A stretch of DNA of 15,901 nt from an uncultured Clostridia bacterium. Lineage in GTDB: Bacteria > Bacillota > Clostridia > HGM11514. The stretch lies in contig CABSMD010000038.1 in assembly GCA_902478725.1 (NCBI GenBank), positions 1-15,901 on the forward strand, read 5' to 3'. The notes under the pieces are model-generated. The model was not told where the DNA came from. It searched no databases and worked only from the letters and a program-made list of their open reading frames with translations. A program made the position numbers and the translations under genes. This document shows positions 8,692-14,884 of this stretch, in pieces (positions within the stretch are counted from its first letter, which is position 1; every line of letters begins with the position of its first letter).

Positions 8692-9621
8692 ATGCCTTAT
8701 GAAAAGATTCCCAATAAGATAAACGGCGCGCGGCATTTCGCGGGCGAGTGGCTGTATCAGTATGACAAGATACGGATCAGCCAGTTTACGATCCGGGAGG
8801 AAAAGGAAAATGTTGTGAAGCCGGCCCCCTGGGTCATGAATTTCTTCCGGCTCTACTGTGTGGCGGAGGGGGAAATCCGGCTGTGTGCCGACGGGGTCGA
8901 ATGCGTGATGCTGCCGGGAGATTTTCTGTTTCTTGACCGCAACTCGGTGGTGCAGAGCCAAGGGGCGGCTCAGCTGCCCACCCATACGATAACGGTCGAT
9001 TTCGTGGCCGGCGCGCTTTCGAACGGGCAGGCGGACTGCGATTCCCGCACCGATCTGCTCAACGGCTATCTGTTTACGGACAGGCTCAGCCGCCCGATCC
9101 GCATCCCGCCCGGATACGTGTTCCATGATGAAAACGGGGAAGCCCTATGGTACATGACCCAACTGGTCAGAGAGTACAGCAAGCGCGGCGTGGGCTATCA
9201 GCGGGCGATCAAAAACCTGCTTGAACAGCTCCTGCTGCTGATCTACCGCGATTTACAAAAATTACAGGCGGAGCAGGTGGCCTGCCCGGACATCGTGCAG
9301 TATATGATCGATTACGTTCAGGCAAATTGCACCTCCCCCATCACCCTGACCGACCTGAGCCGGCAGATGAACTACAGCGTGTCCTACCTGAGCCTGCGGT
9401 TTAAGGAGTACATGGGAATTTCGTTTGTGAAATACCTGCTGCAGGTCAGAATTTACCGCGCGTCCTGCCTGCTTCATACGCACCCCAACAAAACGGTTGC
9501 CGAAATCGCACGCATGGTCGGTATCGCAGACACCGAGTATTTTAGAAACAAATTCCGCACTATCGTAGGGATGACCCCGACCGAATACCGCAAATATACA
9601 GCGCGCTTGCAAACCTGGTAA
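8692..9621 (+). CDS. AraC-family transcriptional regulator
   Basis: This cytoplasmic DNA-binding regulator has about 309 residues. The N-terminal part (to about 110) looks like a cupin-type sensor (EGEIRLCADGVECVMLPGDF) and may bind a sugar. The C-terminal 100 residues are a standard double helix-turn-helix: the first begins ITLTDLSRQMNYSVSYLSLR and the second VAEIARMVGIADTEYFRNKF, followed by the family hallmark GMTPTEYRK. An ATG at 8686 is also in frame, but GGAGGGG at 8678-8684 sits only about 3 nt from it and about 9 nt from ATG 8692, so 8692 is preferred. The gene is divergent from the surface-protein operon, with about 190 bp between starts, which suggests it controls that operon in response to a polysaccharide breakdown product. 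A bidirectional terminator follows the stop. Confidence 0.93.
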   Translation: MPYEKIPNKINGARHFAGEWLYQYDKIRISQFTIREEKENVVKPAPWVMNFFRLYCVAEGEIRLCADGVECVMLPGDFLFLDRNSVVQSQGAAQLPTHTITVDFVAGALSNGQADCDSRTDLLNGYLFTDRLSRPIRIPPGYVFHDENGEALWYMTQLVREYSKRGVGYQRAIKNLLEQLLLLIYRDLQKLQAEQVACPDIVQYMIDYVQANCTSPITLTDLSRQMNYSVSYLSLRFKEYMGISFVKYLLQVRIYRASCLLHTHPNKTVAEIARMVGIADTEYFRNKFRTIVGMTPTEYRKYTARLQTW

Positions 9622-9627
9622 AAAATA

Positions 9628-9672
9628 AGGGACCCGCCCGCGTTTTCAATAAAACGCGGGTGGGCCCCCTTT
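9628..9672. terminator. Bidirectional rho-independent terminator
   Basis: A long stem (AGGGACCCGCCCGCGTTTT at 9628-9646 against AAAACGCGGGTGGGCCCCCT at 9651-9670, loop CAAT, a few G-T or mismatched pairs) lies between two convergent stop codons (9621 and 9679). T-rich tracts flank it on both strands, so it can serve both genes. Confidence 0.85.
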
Positions 9673-9678
9673 GGTTTG

Positions 9679-10455
9679 TTATTCCTGTCTGTTCAAAAAA
9701 TCGAGCAGGATTTTGGGATAGAACAGATTCCCCTCCCCGTCATCGGCGTGGCAGTAGCCGCAATGGGAAAATCCCTCCAGCACCCGGAAGGTAACATTTC
9801 TGTGTCCAAAATCCTCCAGCGTTTTTGCAAGCAGGGAAAGCTGCTCCACCCGTCCGCTGATATCGTTGTCCGCCGCCAGAATCAGGACGGGCGGTACCTC
9901 CCCCACTGTGCCGACATGGTAAAGCGGCGCGGCACTGTCTACAACAATCCGGCGCGGGTCGAACCCCCGTTCCTTCAGTACACGGAAATGCGTCGTCGGC
10001 TGCCCGGCGTCAAAAATATAGCCATGTATTTTATCGATTCCATATGGTTTCAGGTAGGACGGGTCAAAAGCGAGCATCATCGCAATGTACGCCCCGGCGG
10101 ACGAACCGCCGACATAGAGTGGCAACCCCTGCTCCTTTGCAATCCGCGACGCCTTGGCGATCGCATGATTCGACGCCTTGGTGATCGCATTCCGCGATAC
10201 CCAACCTACCGCCCGCGCGCCGTCCTCAATAAAATCCGGATAGCCGACGCGAGGGTACATCCGGTATTCCACTGACACAACATTGACGCCGTTTTGTGCC
10301 ATCACCCGGAAGGCATCCGCATTCTCTTCTTTGGTACAGGACTCCAGTCCGCCCCCGTGGAAAAACACCAGTGTTTTATCTGCCCGTTCCGCCATATAAA
10401 CGTCAAGCAACTGTTCCGGCTCCTCACCGTAGGCAATATTTTTCCTGACCTCCAT
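9679..10455 (-). CDS. Alpha/beta-hydrolase, HSL/carboxylesterase type
   Basis: This is a probable cytoplasmic esterase of 258 residues without a signal peptide. The oxyanion-hole motif HGGG is at 33-36, the nucleophile elbow GGSSAG puts Ser at 119, and the likely acid and base are Asp198 (AADNDISG) and His231 (GFSHCGY). This order fits the hormone-sensitive-lipase-like carboxylesterase group. A GTG three codons upstream is in frame, but its bases form part of the GGGG ribosome binding site, and the promoter predicts a start near 10475, so ATG 10455 is preferred. A 24-bp imperfect tandem duplication adds eight residues around 93-108. The gene converges on the AraC gene. It might deacylate sugars released by the beta-helix enzymes, but only proximity supports that. 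Confidence 0.88.
   Translation of the reverse strand: MEVRKNIAYGEEPEQLLDVYMAERADKTLVFFHGGGLESCTKEENADAFRVMAQNGVNVVSVEYRMYPRVGYPDFIEDGARAVGWVSRNAITKASNHAIAKASRIAKEQGLPLYVGGSSAGAYIAMMLAFDPSYLKPYGIDKIHGYIFDAGQPTTHFRVLKERGFDPRRIVVDSAAPLYHVGTVGEVPPVLILAADNDISGRVEQLSLLAKTLEDFGHRNVTFRVLEGFSHCGYCHADDGEGNLFYPKILLDFLNRQE
10147..10194. repeat. 24-bp imperfect tandem duplication inside the hydrolase gene
   Basis: Bases 10147-10170 and 10171-10194 are adjacent copies that share the core CGACGCCTTGG(C/T)GATCGCAT and differ mainly in the last bases. In the protein they give ITKASNHA followed by IAKASRIA, preserving frame and helix. Confidence 0.8.
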
Positions 10456-10481
10456 ACCACACACCCCGCAGTTTTTTACCC

Positions 10482-10510
10482 ATTATACACCCATTTGACC
10501 TGTGGGTCAA
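10482..10510 (-). promoter_or_regulatory. Hydrolase promoter with palindromic -35 region
   Basis: On the minus strand TTGACC (10510-10505), a 17-bp spacer and TATAAT (10487-10482) make a near-consensus promoter. The -35 box is also the first arm of the perfect inverted repeat TTGACC-CACA-GGTCAA (10510-10495). A repressor bound there would block the -35 region. Confidence 0.75.
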
Positions 10511-10600
10511 CGCCCTGTTTTGGGGGGATAGGTACTATTTCCCGGGAAATAAAATTCTCCCAGTGTCTCAAAAAATCTGCAGCGGATCTGCCGTATACTA

Positions 10601-10629
10601 TTGAACATAACCGTGGAATGTGCTATACT
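10601..10629 (+). promoter_or_regulatory. Promoter of the small membrane protein gene
   Basis: TTGAAC (10601-10606), a 17-bp spacer and TATACT (10624-10629) form a good sigma-A promoter. The predicted start near 10636 rules out the in-frame ATG at 10631 and supports ATG 10654. Confidence 0.75.
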
Positions 10630-10653
10630 GTGATGGAAAGAGGGTGTTATCAA

Positions 10654-10875
10654 ATGAATAAGCTGTTTGATTACGCGCAACGCTACATGAAGGGAATGTC
10701 GGTACGCGACATGGCGGCCCTCAAATTCTGCCTGTGCGCCGTGGGAACCATGATCGGCCTGGCCGTCCCGAAGAAGAGAAAAAAGCCCGCCCTGATCATG
10801 GCGGCAGGGGTATTTCTCGTGACCTATATCCCGCTGATGGCAAAATTTTTTGGCGGGCTGGTCAAAGAGGATTAA
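10654..10875 (+). CDS. Small two-helix membrane protein of 73 residues
   Basis: The protein begins MNKLFDYAQRYMKGMSVRDM. Two hydrophobic segments (about 22-39 and 45-66) are separated by the basic loop PKKRKKP, giving a helical hairpin in the membrane. It resembles small clostridial proteins often labelled permease of phosphate ABC transporter, a label that is probably unfounded because no transporter domain is present. AGGG about 9 nt upstream serves as ribosome binding site. The gene has its own promoter and is followed by hairpins, so it is monocistronic. The function is unknown. Confidence 0.8.
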   Translation: MNKLFDYAQRYMKGMSVRDMAALKFCLCAVGTMIGLAVPKKRKKPALIMAAGVFLVTYIPLMAKFFGGLVKED

Positions 10876-10901
10876 AAATAGGGCAAAAATTTAGAAACAC
10901 C

Positions 10902-10937
10902 GGGGCTTGCCGTCTGTGAAGTCAGACGGAAAGCCCC
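10902..10937 (+). terminator. Strong hairpin downstream of the small membrane protein gene
   Basis: GGGGCTT-(G)-CCGTCTG pairs with CAGACGG-(A)-AAGCCCC around the loop TGAAGT. The stem is long and G+C-rich, but no clean T-run follows, so it may act as an RNA stabiliser or in tandem with the hairpin 40 nt further on. Confidence 0.5.
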
Positions 10938-10974
10938 TAAATCTGGTCAAAAAAGCTGGTTTGCCGGCAGTCTG

Positions 10975-11013
10975 AGCAGCACCTCTTTACAGAAGTGCTG
11001 CTTTTGTGTTTTT
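10975..11013 (+). terminator. Rho-independent terminator
   Basis: AGCAGCAC (10975-10982) pairs with GTGCTGCT (10995-11002), followed by TTTTGTGTTTTT. It sits about 100 nt after the stop of the small membrane protein gene and points rightward. Confidence 0.75.
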
Positions 11014-11026
11014 CAATCAAATGATT

Positions 11027-11530
11027 TTATTCAATATATCTCCGGCAATATTCACACTGCCCGACACAACCGGTCCTAACGATATTCGTTGCCCCGCAGC
11101 CAGGACATGCAACTACTTTATTCTGAGACGCTGCTTGAGAGTCATTGCTTCGTTCCTCCGGATTCCCCAGGGTATCGTCTGCATTCGCTATTGCCTGAAT
11201 GAAAACACGCCGTATTTCTTCCACGATCGCCTGCCTATAATCTACTAAGAAGTCAACCCTCACCTTTGCTGTGCAAAATGAAATATGTCCCCCTGTTATA
11301 CCATTGTTTTTTGATCCAACAGAGTGGATTTGATGCAGTTTAAATTCAATAACATTCTCATATGAAAACGCCTGCTGAAAAAAGACGCGTTTATCGGAAA
11401 TAAACACTACCCCCGGTAACGTAGTAATAACCGCGCTGTTTATTTCCGCTAGTTTCATATTTGCGTTCACCCGAACGGCAACCGACTTTACCCATTTATC
11501 CCCCGGTAGCAAAATGAAGATACCATTCAT
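11027..11530 (-). CDS. PH-like domain protein with C-terminal zinc ribbon
   Basis: The frame encodes up to 167 residues. The middle (about 25-120) has the alternating pattern of a bacterial PH-like domain (VVFISDKRVFF, then FKLHQIHSVGSKNNGITGGH). The end, VACPGCGATNIVRTG and CEYCRRYIE, supplies two CxxC knuckles of a zinc ribbon. It has no signal peptide or membrane segment, so it is probably cytoplasmic. The start is uncertain. ATG 11530 lacks a ribosome binding site and lies only 27 bp from the divergent protease start. ATG 11458 (MKLAEINS) has GGGTGA about 8 nt upstream, would give 143 residues, and leaves room for promoters. There is no in-frame ATG further upstream before a stop. It could also be 5'-truncated. 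The cellular role is unknown. Confidence 0.65.
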   Translation of the reverse strand: MNGIFILLPGDKWVKSVAVRVNANMKLAEINSAVITTLPGVVFISDKRVFFQQAFSYENVIEFKLHQIHSVGSKNNGITGGHISFCTAKVRVDFLVDYRQAIVEEIRRVFIQAIANADDTLGNPEERSNDSQAASQNKVVACPGCGATNIVRTGCVGQCEYCRRYIE

Positions 11531-11557
11531 AAAATAAACAAAAAAGGGGGATATGGC

Positions 11558-12742
11558 ATGAAGGATGGATTTCAGGACAATGCTTACGAAACAGGAAAGG
11601 TAATCGCTGCCTTACATAAAAACATCGATCCTCCCGCCCCGTCAGGACATGATCCTGTTTGGGACGGGTTAGATTATGAAAAAACAGAGGTACTGTTCCA
11701 TTCGGATATGGGAGAAGGAGAGGACGGCGCGGGAGATATCATACTCATTTATCTAAAAAGCAAGGAGCCAGCGGCCGTAGCCGACGCGATTGAAACGCTG
11801 TCGGCCAACCCGCACGTGGTTTATGCGGAACCCGATTACTTGGAGGAACTACACCTGATTCCCAACGACCCGCTTTACCGGCAGCTTTGGGGGATGCAAA
11901 AAATTGAAGCGCCCCTGGCGTGGAACTATTCAACCGGAAGCGGCGAGGTTGCGGTTGGCGTGATCGACACCGGCATAGACTACCATCACCCGGACATAAG
12001 GAAAAATATGTGGGTTTCCCAAAACGGACGGTTGGACAATGGGTGGAACTTTGCTTCCAACAGCCATCATTCCATAGATACAAACGGGCACGGAACCCAT
12101 GTGGCCGGGACAATCGGAGCCGTAGGAAATAACAGAATCGGCGTTACGGGGCTTTGCTGGGATGTGAGAGTCGTTTCCATGAAATTTGGCCTCGATATCG
12201 CTTCCGCCATCGCCGCTATTCATTTTGCAAACCAATTCGATATCCCCATTCTCAACGCCAGCTGGGGCGGGCGCGCCTATTCGAGGGCTTTGAAGCAGGC
12301 GGTAGACCAATATAACGGATTATTCGTTGCTTCGGCAGGGAACAATGGCGCAGATAATGAAATCGATCCAATTTACCCCGCCTCCTATGACAGCGACAAT
12401 ATTATCTCCGTTGCGGCAACAGCCCCGGACGACACCCTGGCCCGTTTTTCCAATTACGGGGCGGATAGTGTTGACCTCGCCGCGCCCGGAACCGATATTC
12501 TAAGCCTCGGGTTACACGGCGAGTACAGCCCCCAGAACGGAACCTCCATGTCCGCCCCGCACGTGGCCGGCGCGGCGGCTTTATTGAAAGCCTACCGGCC
12601 TGATCTGTCTACACTGGATTTGAAAAATATTATTCTATCCAGCGCAGTCAAAATTCCGTATCTTGCCGGCAGGGTACTCACCGGCGGTTTGCTGAATGTG
12701 AACGCCATGTTTGAACTGGTAGACGACTTCGCAAATGGATAG
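11558..12742 (+). CDS. Subtilisin-family (S8) serine protease with pro-domain
   Basis: This is a 394-residue peptidase with a complete catalytic set: Asp137 (GVIDTGIDYHHPD), His178 (NGHGTHVAGT), oxyanion Asn262 (ASAGNNG) and Ser330 (GTSMSAPHVAGAAAL). Residues about 44-100 resemble an I9-type inhibitory propeptide (IILIYLKSKEPAAVADAIE, then NPHVVYAEPDY), and NDPLYRQLWGMQKIEAPLAW is the usual entry into the mature enzyme. The first 40 residues are hydrophilic, so no Sec signal peptide is visible, which is odd for a pro-domain subtilase. The ATG follows GGGGG by 8 nt. No better upstream start was seen in the 27 bp before the divergent gene. It acts either inside the cell or through non-classical export. 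The target proteins are unknown. Confidence 0.93.
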   Translation: MKDGFQDNAYETGKVIAALHKNIDPPAPSGHDPVWDGLDYEKTEVLFHSDMGEGEDGAGDIILIYLKSKEPAAVADAIETLSANPHVVYAEPDYLEELHLIPNDPLYRQLWGMQKIEAPLAWNYSTGSGEVAVGVIDTGIDYHHPDIRKNMWVSQNGRLDNGWNFASNSHHSIDTNGHGTHVAGTIGAVGNNRIGVTGLCWDVRVVSMKFGLDIASAIAAIHFANQFDIPILNASWGGRAYSRALKQAVDQYNGLFVASAGNNGADNEIDPIYPASYDSDNIISVAATAPDDTLARFSNYGADSVDLAAPGTDILSLGLHGEYSPQNGTSMSAPHVAGAAALLKAYRPDLSTLDLKNIILSSAVKIPYLAGRVLTGGLLNVNAMFELVDDFANG

Positions 12743-12790
12743 GCTCTCCATCTATCTGTTCTGCCGCTTCCGCAAATAAAAAACAACAGA

Positions 12791-12833
12791 AAGGCCCGCT
12801 TTTCAAGATAATTGAAAAGCGGGCCTTTTATTA
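12791..12833 (+). terminator. Strong rho-independent terminator
   Basis: A perfect 16-bp stem (AAGGCCCGCTTTTCAA at 12791-12806, TTGAAAAGCGGGCCTT at 12812-12827) with loop GATAA is followed by TTATTAG. It ends the protease transcript and marks the right edge of the G+C-rich part of the window. Confidence 0.9.
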
Positions 12834-12883
12834 GTAAGCTTTTGAGCGTATCACAGGGCAGAACCACCATTATAAAATAAATC

Positions 12884-12912
12884 TTGACAACTCTAGGCAC
12901 AAGTTATATAAT
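12884..12912 (+). promoter_or_regulatory. Consensus sigma-A promoter of the ribbon-helix-helix gene
   Basis: TTGACA (12884-12889), a 17-bp spacer and TATAAT (12907-12912) match the consensus exactly, so the promoter should be very strong unless repressed. Confidence 0.88.
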
Positions 12913-12930
12913 TAACTTGTGCCTAGAGTT
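12889..12930. promoter_or_regulatory. 42-bp perfect palindromic operator centred on the -10 box
   Basis: The arms AACTCTAGGCACAAGTTA (12889-12906) and TAACTTGTGCCTAGAGTT (12913-12930) are exact reverse complements, separated only by the -10 box TATAAT. The likely transcription start lies in the right arm, and AGGAGG begins at 12931. The layout fits autorepression by the ribbon-helix-helix protein encoded just downstream; that pairing is inferred. Confidence 0.8.
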
Positions 12931-12947
12931 AGGAGGTGATGTGAAGA

Positions 12948-13127
12948 ATGGCACGAAAAAAGCCAGGACCTCATCCAGAAAAGCCTTTAGAAATTGAAGT
13001 TAAGGCAAGAGTTGATAAAGAAACATTTGAACAACTTCATTATTGTCAGGATAGTTTGAATGCAAATCGTTCAGAAACAATACGAAAGAGCATTAAAACG
13101 CTGTATGAGGAACTGAAACAAAAATAA
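12948..13127 (+). CDS. Small ribbon-helix-helix DNA-binding protein
   Basis: This 59-residue protein begins MARKKPGPHPEKPLEIEVKA. LEIEVKARVD fits the DNA-contacting beta-strand, KETFEQLHYCQDSLN helix A and RSETIRKSIKTLYEELKQ helix B of a MetJ/Arc-type fold. The basic N-terminal tail is typical of repressors on mobile elements. GGAGGTGA lies 8 nt before the ATG. The gene lies directly behind a consensus promoter buried in a long palindrome, so it is probably an autorepressor that may also govern downstream element genes. Its base composition is much more A+T-rich than the genes to the left. Confidence 0.85.
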   Translation: MARKKPGPHPEKPLEIEVKARVDKETFEQLHYCQDSLNANRSETIRKSIKTLYEELKQK

Positions 13128-13128
13128 A

Positions 13129-13167
13129 GGAAGCGGTGTATAGTCTTGCGAACACTCCACCACTTCC
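13129..13167. other. Imperfect hairpin downstream of the ribbon-helix-helix gene
   Basis: GGAAGCGGTG (13129-13138) pairs with CACCACTTCC (13158-13167) with one mismatch across a 19-base loop. No T-run follows. The 136-bp gap holding it has no open frame I would call and no clear promoter for the next gene, which may therefore be transcribed from the palindromic promoter. Confidence 0.4.
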
Positions 13168-13263
13168 CACTGCACAACTGCCCAAAGACAGAGTACATAA
13201 ATATTCTACACTATGTGCCCATGTTTTTCAAGTGGTTGTGACTAAATTAAAAGGGGTTTAGTT

Positions 13264-13527
13264 ATGAAACGGGTATTGGAAGATTTATATTTTGGAGAAA
13301 TTCAGCCAAACATAAGCAACGAGAATCCGAGGTTGCAGAAAGTAGAACAGGTGGTAGACGGGAATGAGGAAGTATTATTGAAATTATTAGAGGGTAAGGA
13401 GCGAAAACTGTTTTTAGACCTTGTGAATGCCCAAAGCGAAGTGGATGGAAATACCGCAGTTGAAAACTTTATCCATGGGTTTAAATTGGGGGCAAGAATT
13501 ATTTTGGAATCTGTTGTAGAATGGTAG
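13264..13527 (+). CDS. DUF6809-type small protein
   Basis: This 87-residue acidic protein begins MKRVLEDLYFGEIQPNIS and contains the central LLEGKERKLFLDLVNAQSEV and the end VENFIHGFKLGARIILE. These features match DUF6809, a family of small helical proteins frequent in Firmicutes mobile elements and of unknown function. There is no signal peptide or membrane segment. AAGGGG lies 7 nt before the ATG. It may be transcribed with the ribbon-helix-helix gene and ends before a bidirectional terminator. Confidence 0.82.
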   Translation: MKRVLEDLYFGEIQPNISNENPRLQKVEQVVDGNEEVLLKLLEGKERKLFLDLVNAQSEVDGNTAVENFIHGFKLGARIILESVVEW

Positions 13528-13556
13528 CTATAGATCCGTTCAGGTAGTATAATCAG

Positions 13557-13596
13557 AAAAGGTTGATACAGCAATTCATGCTGTATCAACCTTTTT
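13557..13596. terminator. Bidirectional rho-independent terminator
   Basis: A perfect 17-bp stem (AAAAGGTTGATACAGCA at 13557-13573, TGCTGTATCAACCTTTT at 13579-13595) with loop ATTCA has T-runs on both strands. It separates the rightward DUF6809-type gene from the leftward VOC gene. Confidence 0.88.
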
Positions 13597-13618
13597 TGGC
13601 AAAACCTATACTAGTAAC

Positions 13619-14020
13619 TTATTTCATCGGACCGGAAAGTTCAATTAAATTTCCTTCGGGATCTCTGAAATACACACAACGCATATACCATTCGGGTATA
13701 TTACGCGGTTCTCCCATAAACTCTATCCCTTTGTTTTTAAGATCTTCGTAAATCGCATCCACATCATCAAAACTTGTGCAGCACACCACCTGGTCGGATT
13801 TCTTCTGGCCGTCAGGCGGCGTATAACCTTGATACTCTTTCATACCTGATTTTGAAAAGATTGCGAAAGCAACCCTGTCATTGTCCGGCTCTGAAAATGA
13901 AACATACTGCCCGTTTCGGTCGCCCCAAGTAACTTTAAAACCTAATTTTTCAGAATAAAAATCATATAAAGTCGGAACATCATCCGCCAAAATTCTAACA
14001 CCAATTCCCCTTAAAATCAT
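13619..14020 (-). CDS. VOC (glyoxalase/bleomycin-resistance) family protein
   Basis: This 133-residue cytoplasmic protein has a beta-alpha-beta-beta-beta pattern in two halves: VPTLYDFYSEKLGFKVTWGD near the start and DVDAIYEDLKNKGIEFMGEP, then YFRDPEGNLIELSG, at the end. The Glu in NLIEL (127) is a usual metal ligand, but no His is present at the first ligand position (GIGVRI), so the metal site may be changed. AGGAGG lies 7 nt before ATG 14020; the frame stays open 21 codons further but has no ribosome binding site there. VOC proteins include glyoxalases, dioxygenases and antibiotic-binding resistance proteins, and the substrate cannot be told here. It probably travels as cargo of the element. 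Confidence 0.9.
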   Translation of the reverse strand: MILRGIGVRILADDVPTLYDFYSEKLGFKVTWGDRNGQYVSFSEPDNDRVAFAIFSKSGMKEYQGYTPPDGQKKSDQVVCCTSFDDVDAIYEDLKNKGIEFMGEPRNIPEWYMRCVYFRDPEGNLIELSGPMK

Positions 14021-14096
14021 ATGGATCCTCCTATATAAAATATTTTTCATTAAAAAGCAATACGCCAAAAACCATCCTTCCAAAGTACTTTTTAAA

Positions 14097-14120
14097 AAAC
14101 GATATGCATCGTTTGAAATA
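14097..14120 (-). terminator. Weak terminator after the zinc-ribbon gene
   Basis: On the minus strand AAACGAT-GCAT-ATCGTTT is followed by further Ts. The 7-bp A+T-rich stem with a T-run lies 20 nt after the stop of the zinc-ribbon gene and before the VOC gene start. Confidence 0.45.
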
Positions 14121-14133
14121 CATGCATAATAAA

Positions 14134-14883
14134 TTATTGTTTTAAAACTTGCTTAATAATTTCATCCCATATTTCTTTTGGAATTATTTTAGAATCGACA
14201 ACAATCTTATCTATAAGATACGGAGATATTTCTTGGTTTCTTAAACGCTCTTCTAAAAAGTCATATACATCGCACAATGTCATTTGGCTCCCCTGCAGGG
14301 CATCGCAATGAGGACAAATATTAGCCATATAAGAAAAACCAGCTTTTTTGCTTTCCTTTACACGTATGGTGTTATATTTTTGAGATAATATTTCATCAAG
14401 CGTTGGAATGACGGAAAGTTTAACCGCATATAAATTTCCTATGCCGGCCAAGGAAGGCTCAACCATCATTAAATCAATCTGAGGAAAATAGCTTCTTATT
14501 TTTATATGCTTCTTGCACTTCCAACAAGGTTTTTCTACTTCATAGATATTAATTCCATTCTCTTTCAATAATGAATATGTAATATCAGATATGCTTTTCG
14601 TATTCTTACATTTCGGGAATTTACTACAACCAAAAAAATCTCCATACTGACCTGTCCGTCTTACATAATATCCGTTATCACAAGATGAGCAGTGTATATT
14701 TGTACACGCTACACCATTTTTTTTGCCTTTTTCTTGGCTTGGATCTGGATATTTTTCTGGATTGTTCATATGGTTTAAAAGAGCAATGGCCTCATCCTCA
14801 TCTTTAATTGGATTAAACTCTATCTCACAATGTATTTCTTTTAATTCATCTGAATGATCCTTTTTCTTTTTCCACCACATCAT
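14134..14883 (-). CDS. Multi-zinc-ribbon protein with topoisomerase-type C4 finger
   Basis: This is a 249-residue protein with a hydrophilic lysine-rich N-terminus. Residues 65-92 (CSSCDNGYYVRRTGQYGDFFGCSKFPKC) form a C4 zinc finger of the bacterial topoisomerase I C-terminal type, a single-stranded nucleic-acid binder. A further CWKC (120-123) and CPHC (190-193) could make a second, split zinc site. The last 50 residues look helical. No catalytic domain is recognised. AGGAG overlaps the last codons of the upstream recombinase gene, whose stop is 1 nt from this start, so translation is probably coupled. The coupling suggests an accessory role in element excision, integration or DNA processing, which is inference. 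ATG 14880 is an equally good start. Confidence 0.8.
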   Translation of the reverse strand: MMWWKKKKDHSDELKEIHCEIEFNPIKDEDEAIALLNHMNNPEKYPDPSQEKGKKNGVACTNIHCSSCDNGYYVRRTGQYGDFFGCSKFPKCKNTKSISDITYSLLKENGINIYEVEKPCWKCKKHIKIRSYFPQIDLMMVEPSLAGIGNLYAVKLSVIPTLDEILSQKYNTIRVKESKKAGFSYMANICPHCDALQGSQMTLCDVYDFLEERLRNQEISPYLIDKIVVDSKIIPKEIWDEIIKQVLKQ

Positions 14884-14884
14884 T

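Noticed and set aside
10294..10653. Upstream extension of the small membrane protein reading frame
   Set aside because: It overlaps the hydrolase gene and its promoter on the other strand. The mapped promoter at 10601-10629 and the AGGG site support the start at 10654.
14000..14040. TTGCTT-17-TATATA as a promoter for the VOC gene
   Set aside because: The implied transcription start would fall inside the ribosome binding site, leaving no usable leader.
14021..14083. Longer VOC protein start at 14083
   Set aside because: The extra 21 residues precede a clear AGGAGG site, and the conserved domain begins at MILRGIGVRI.
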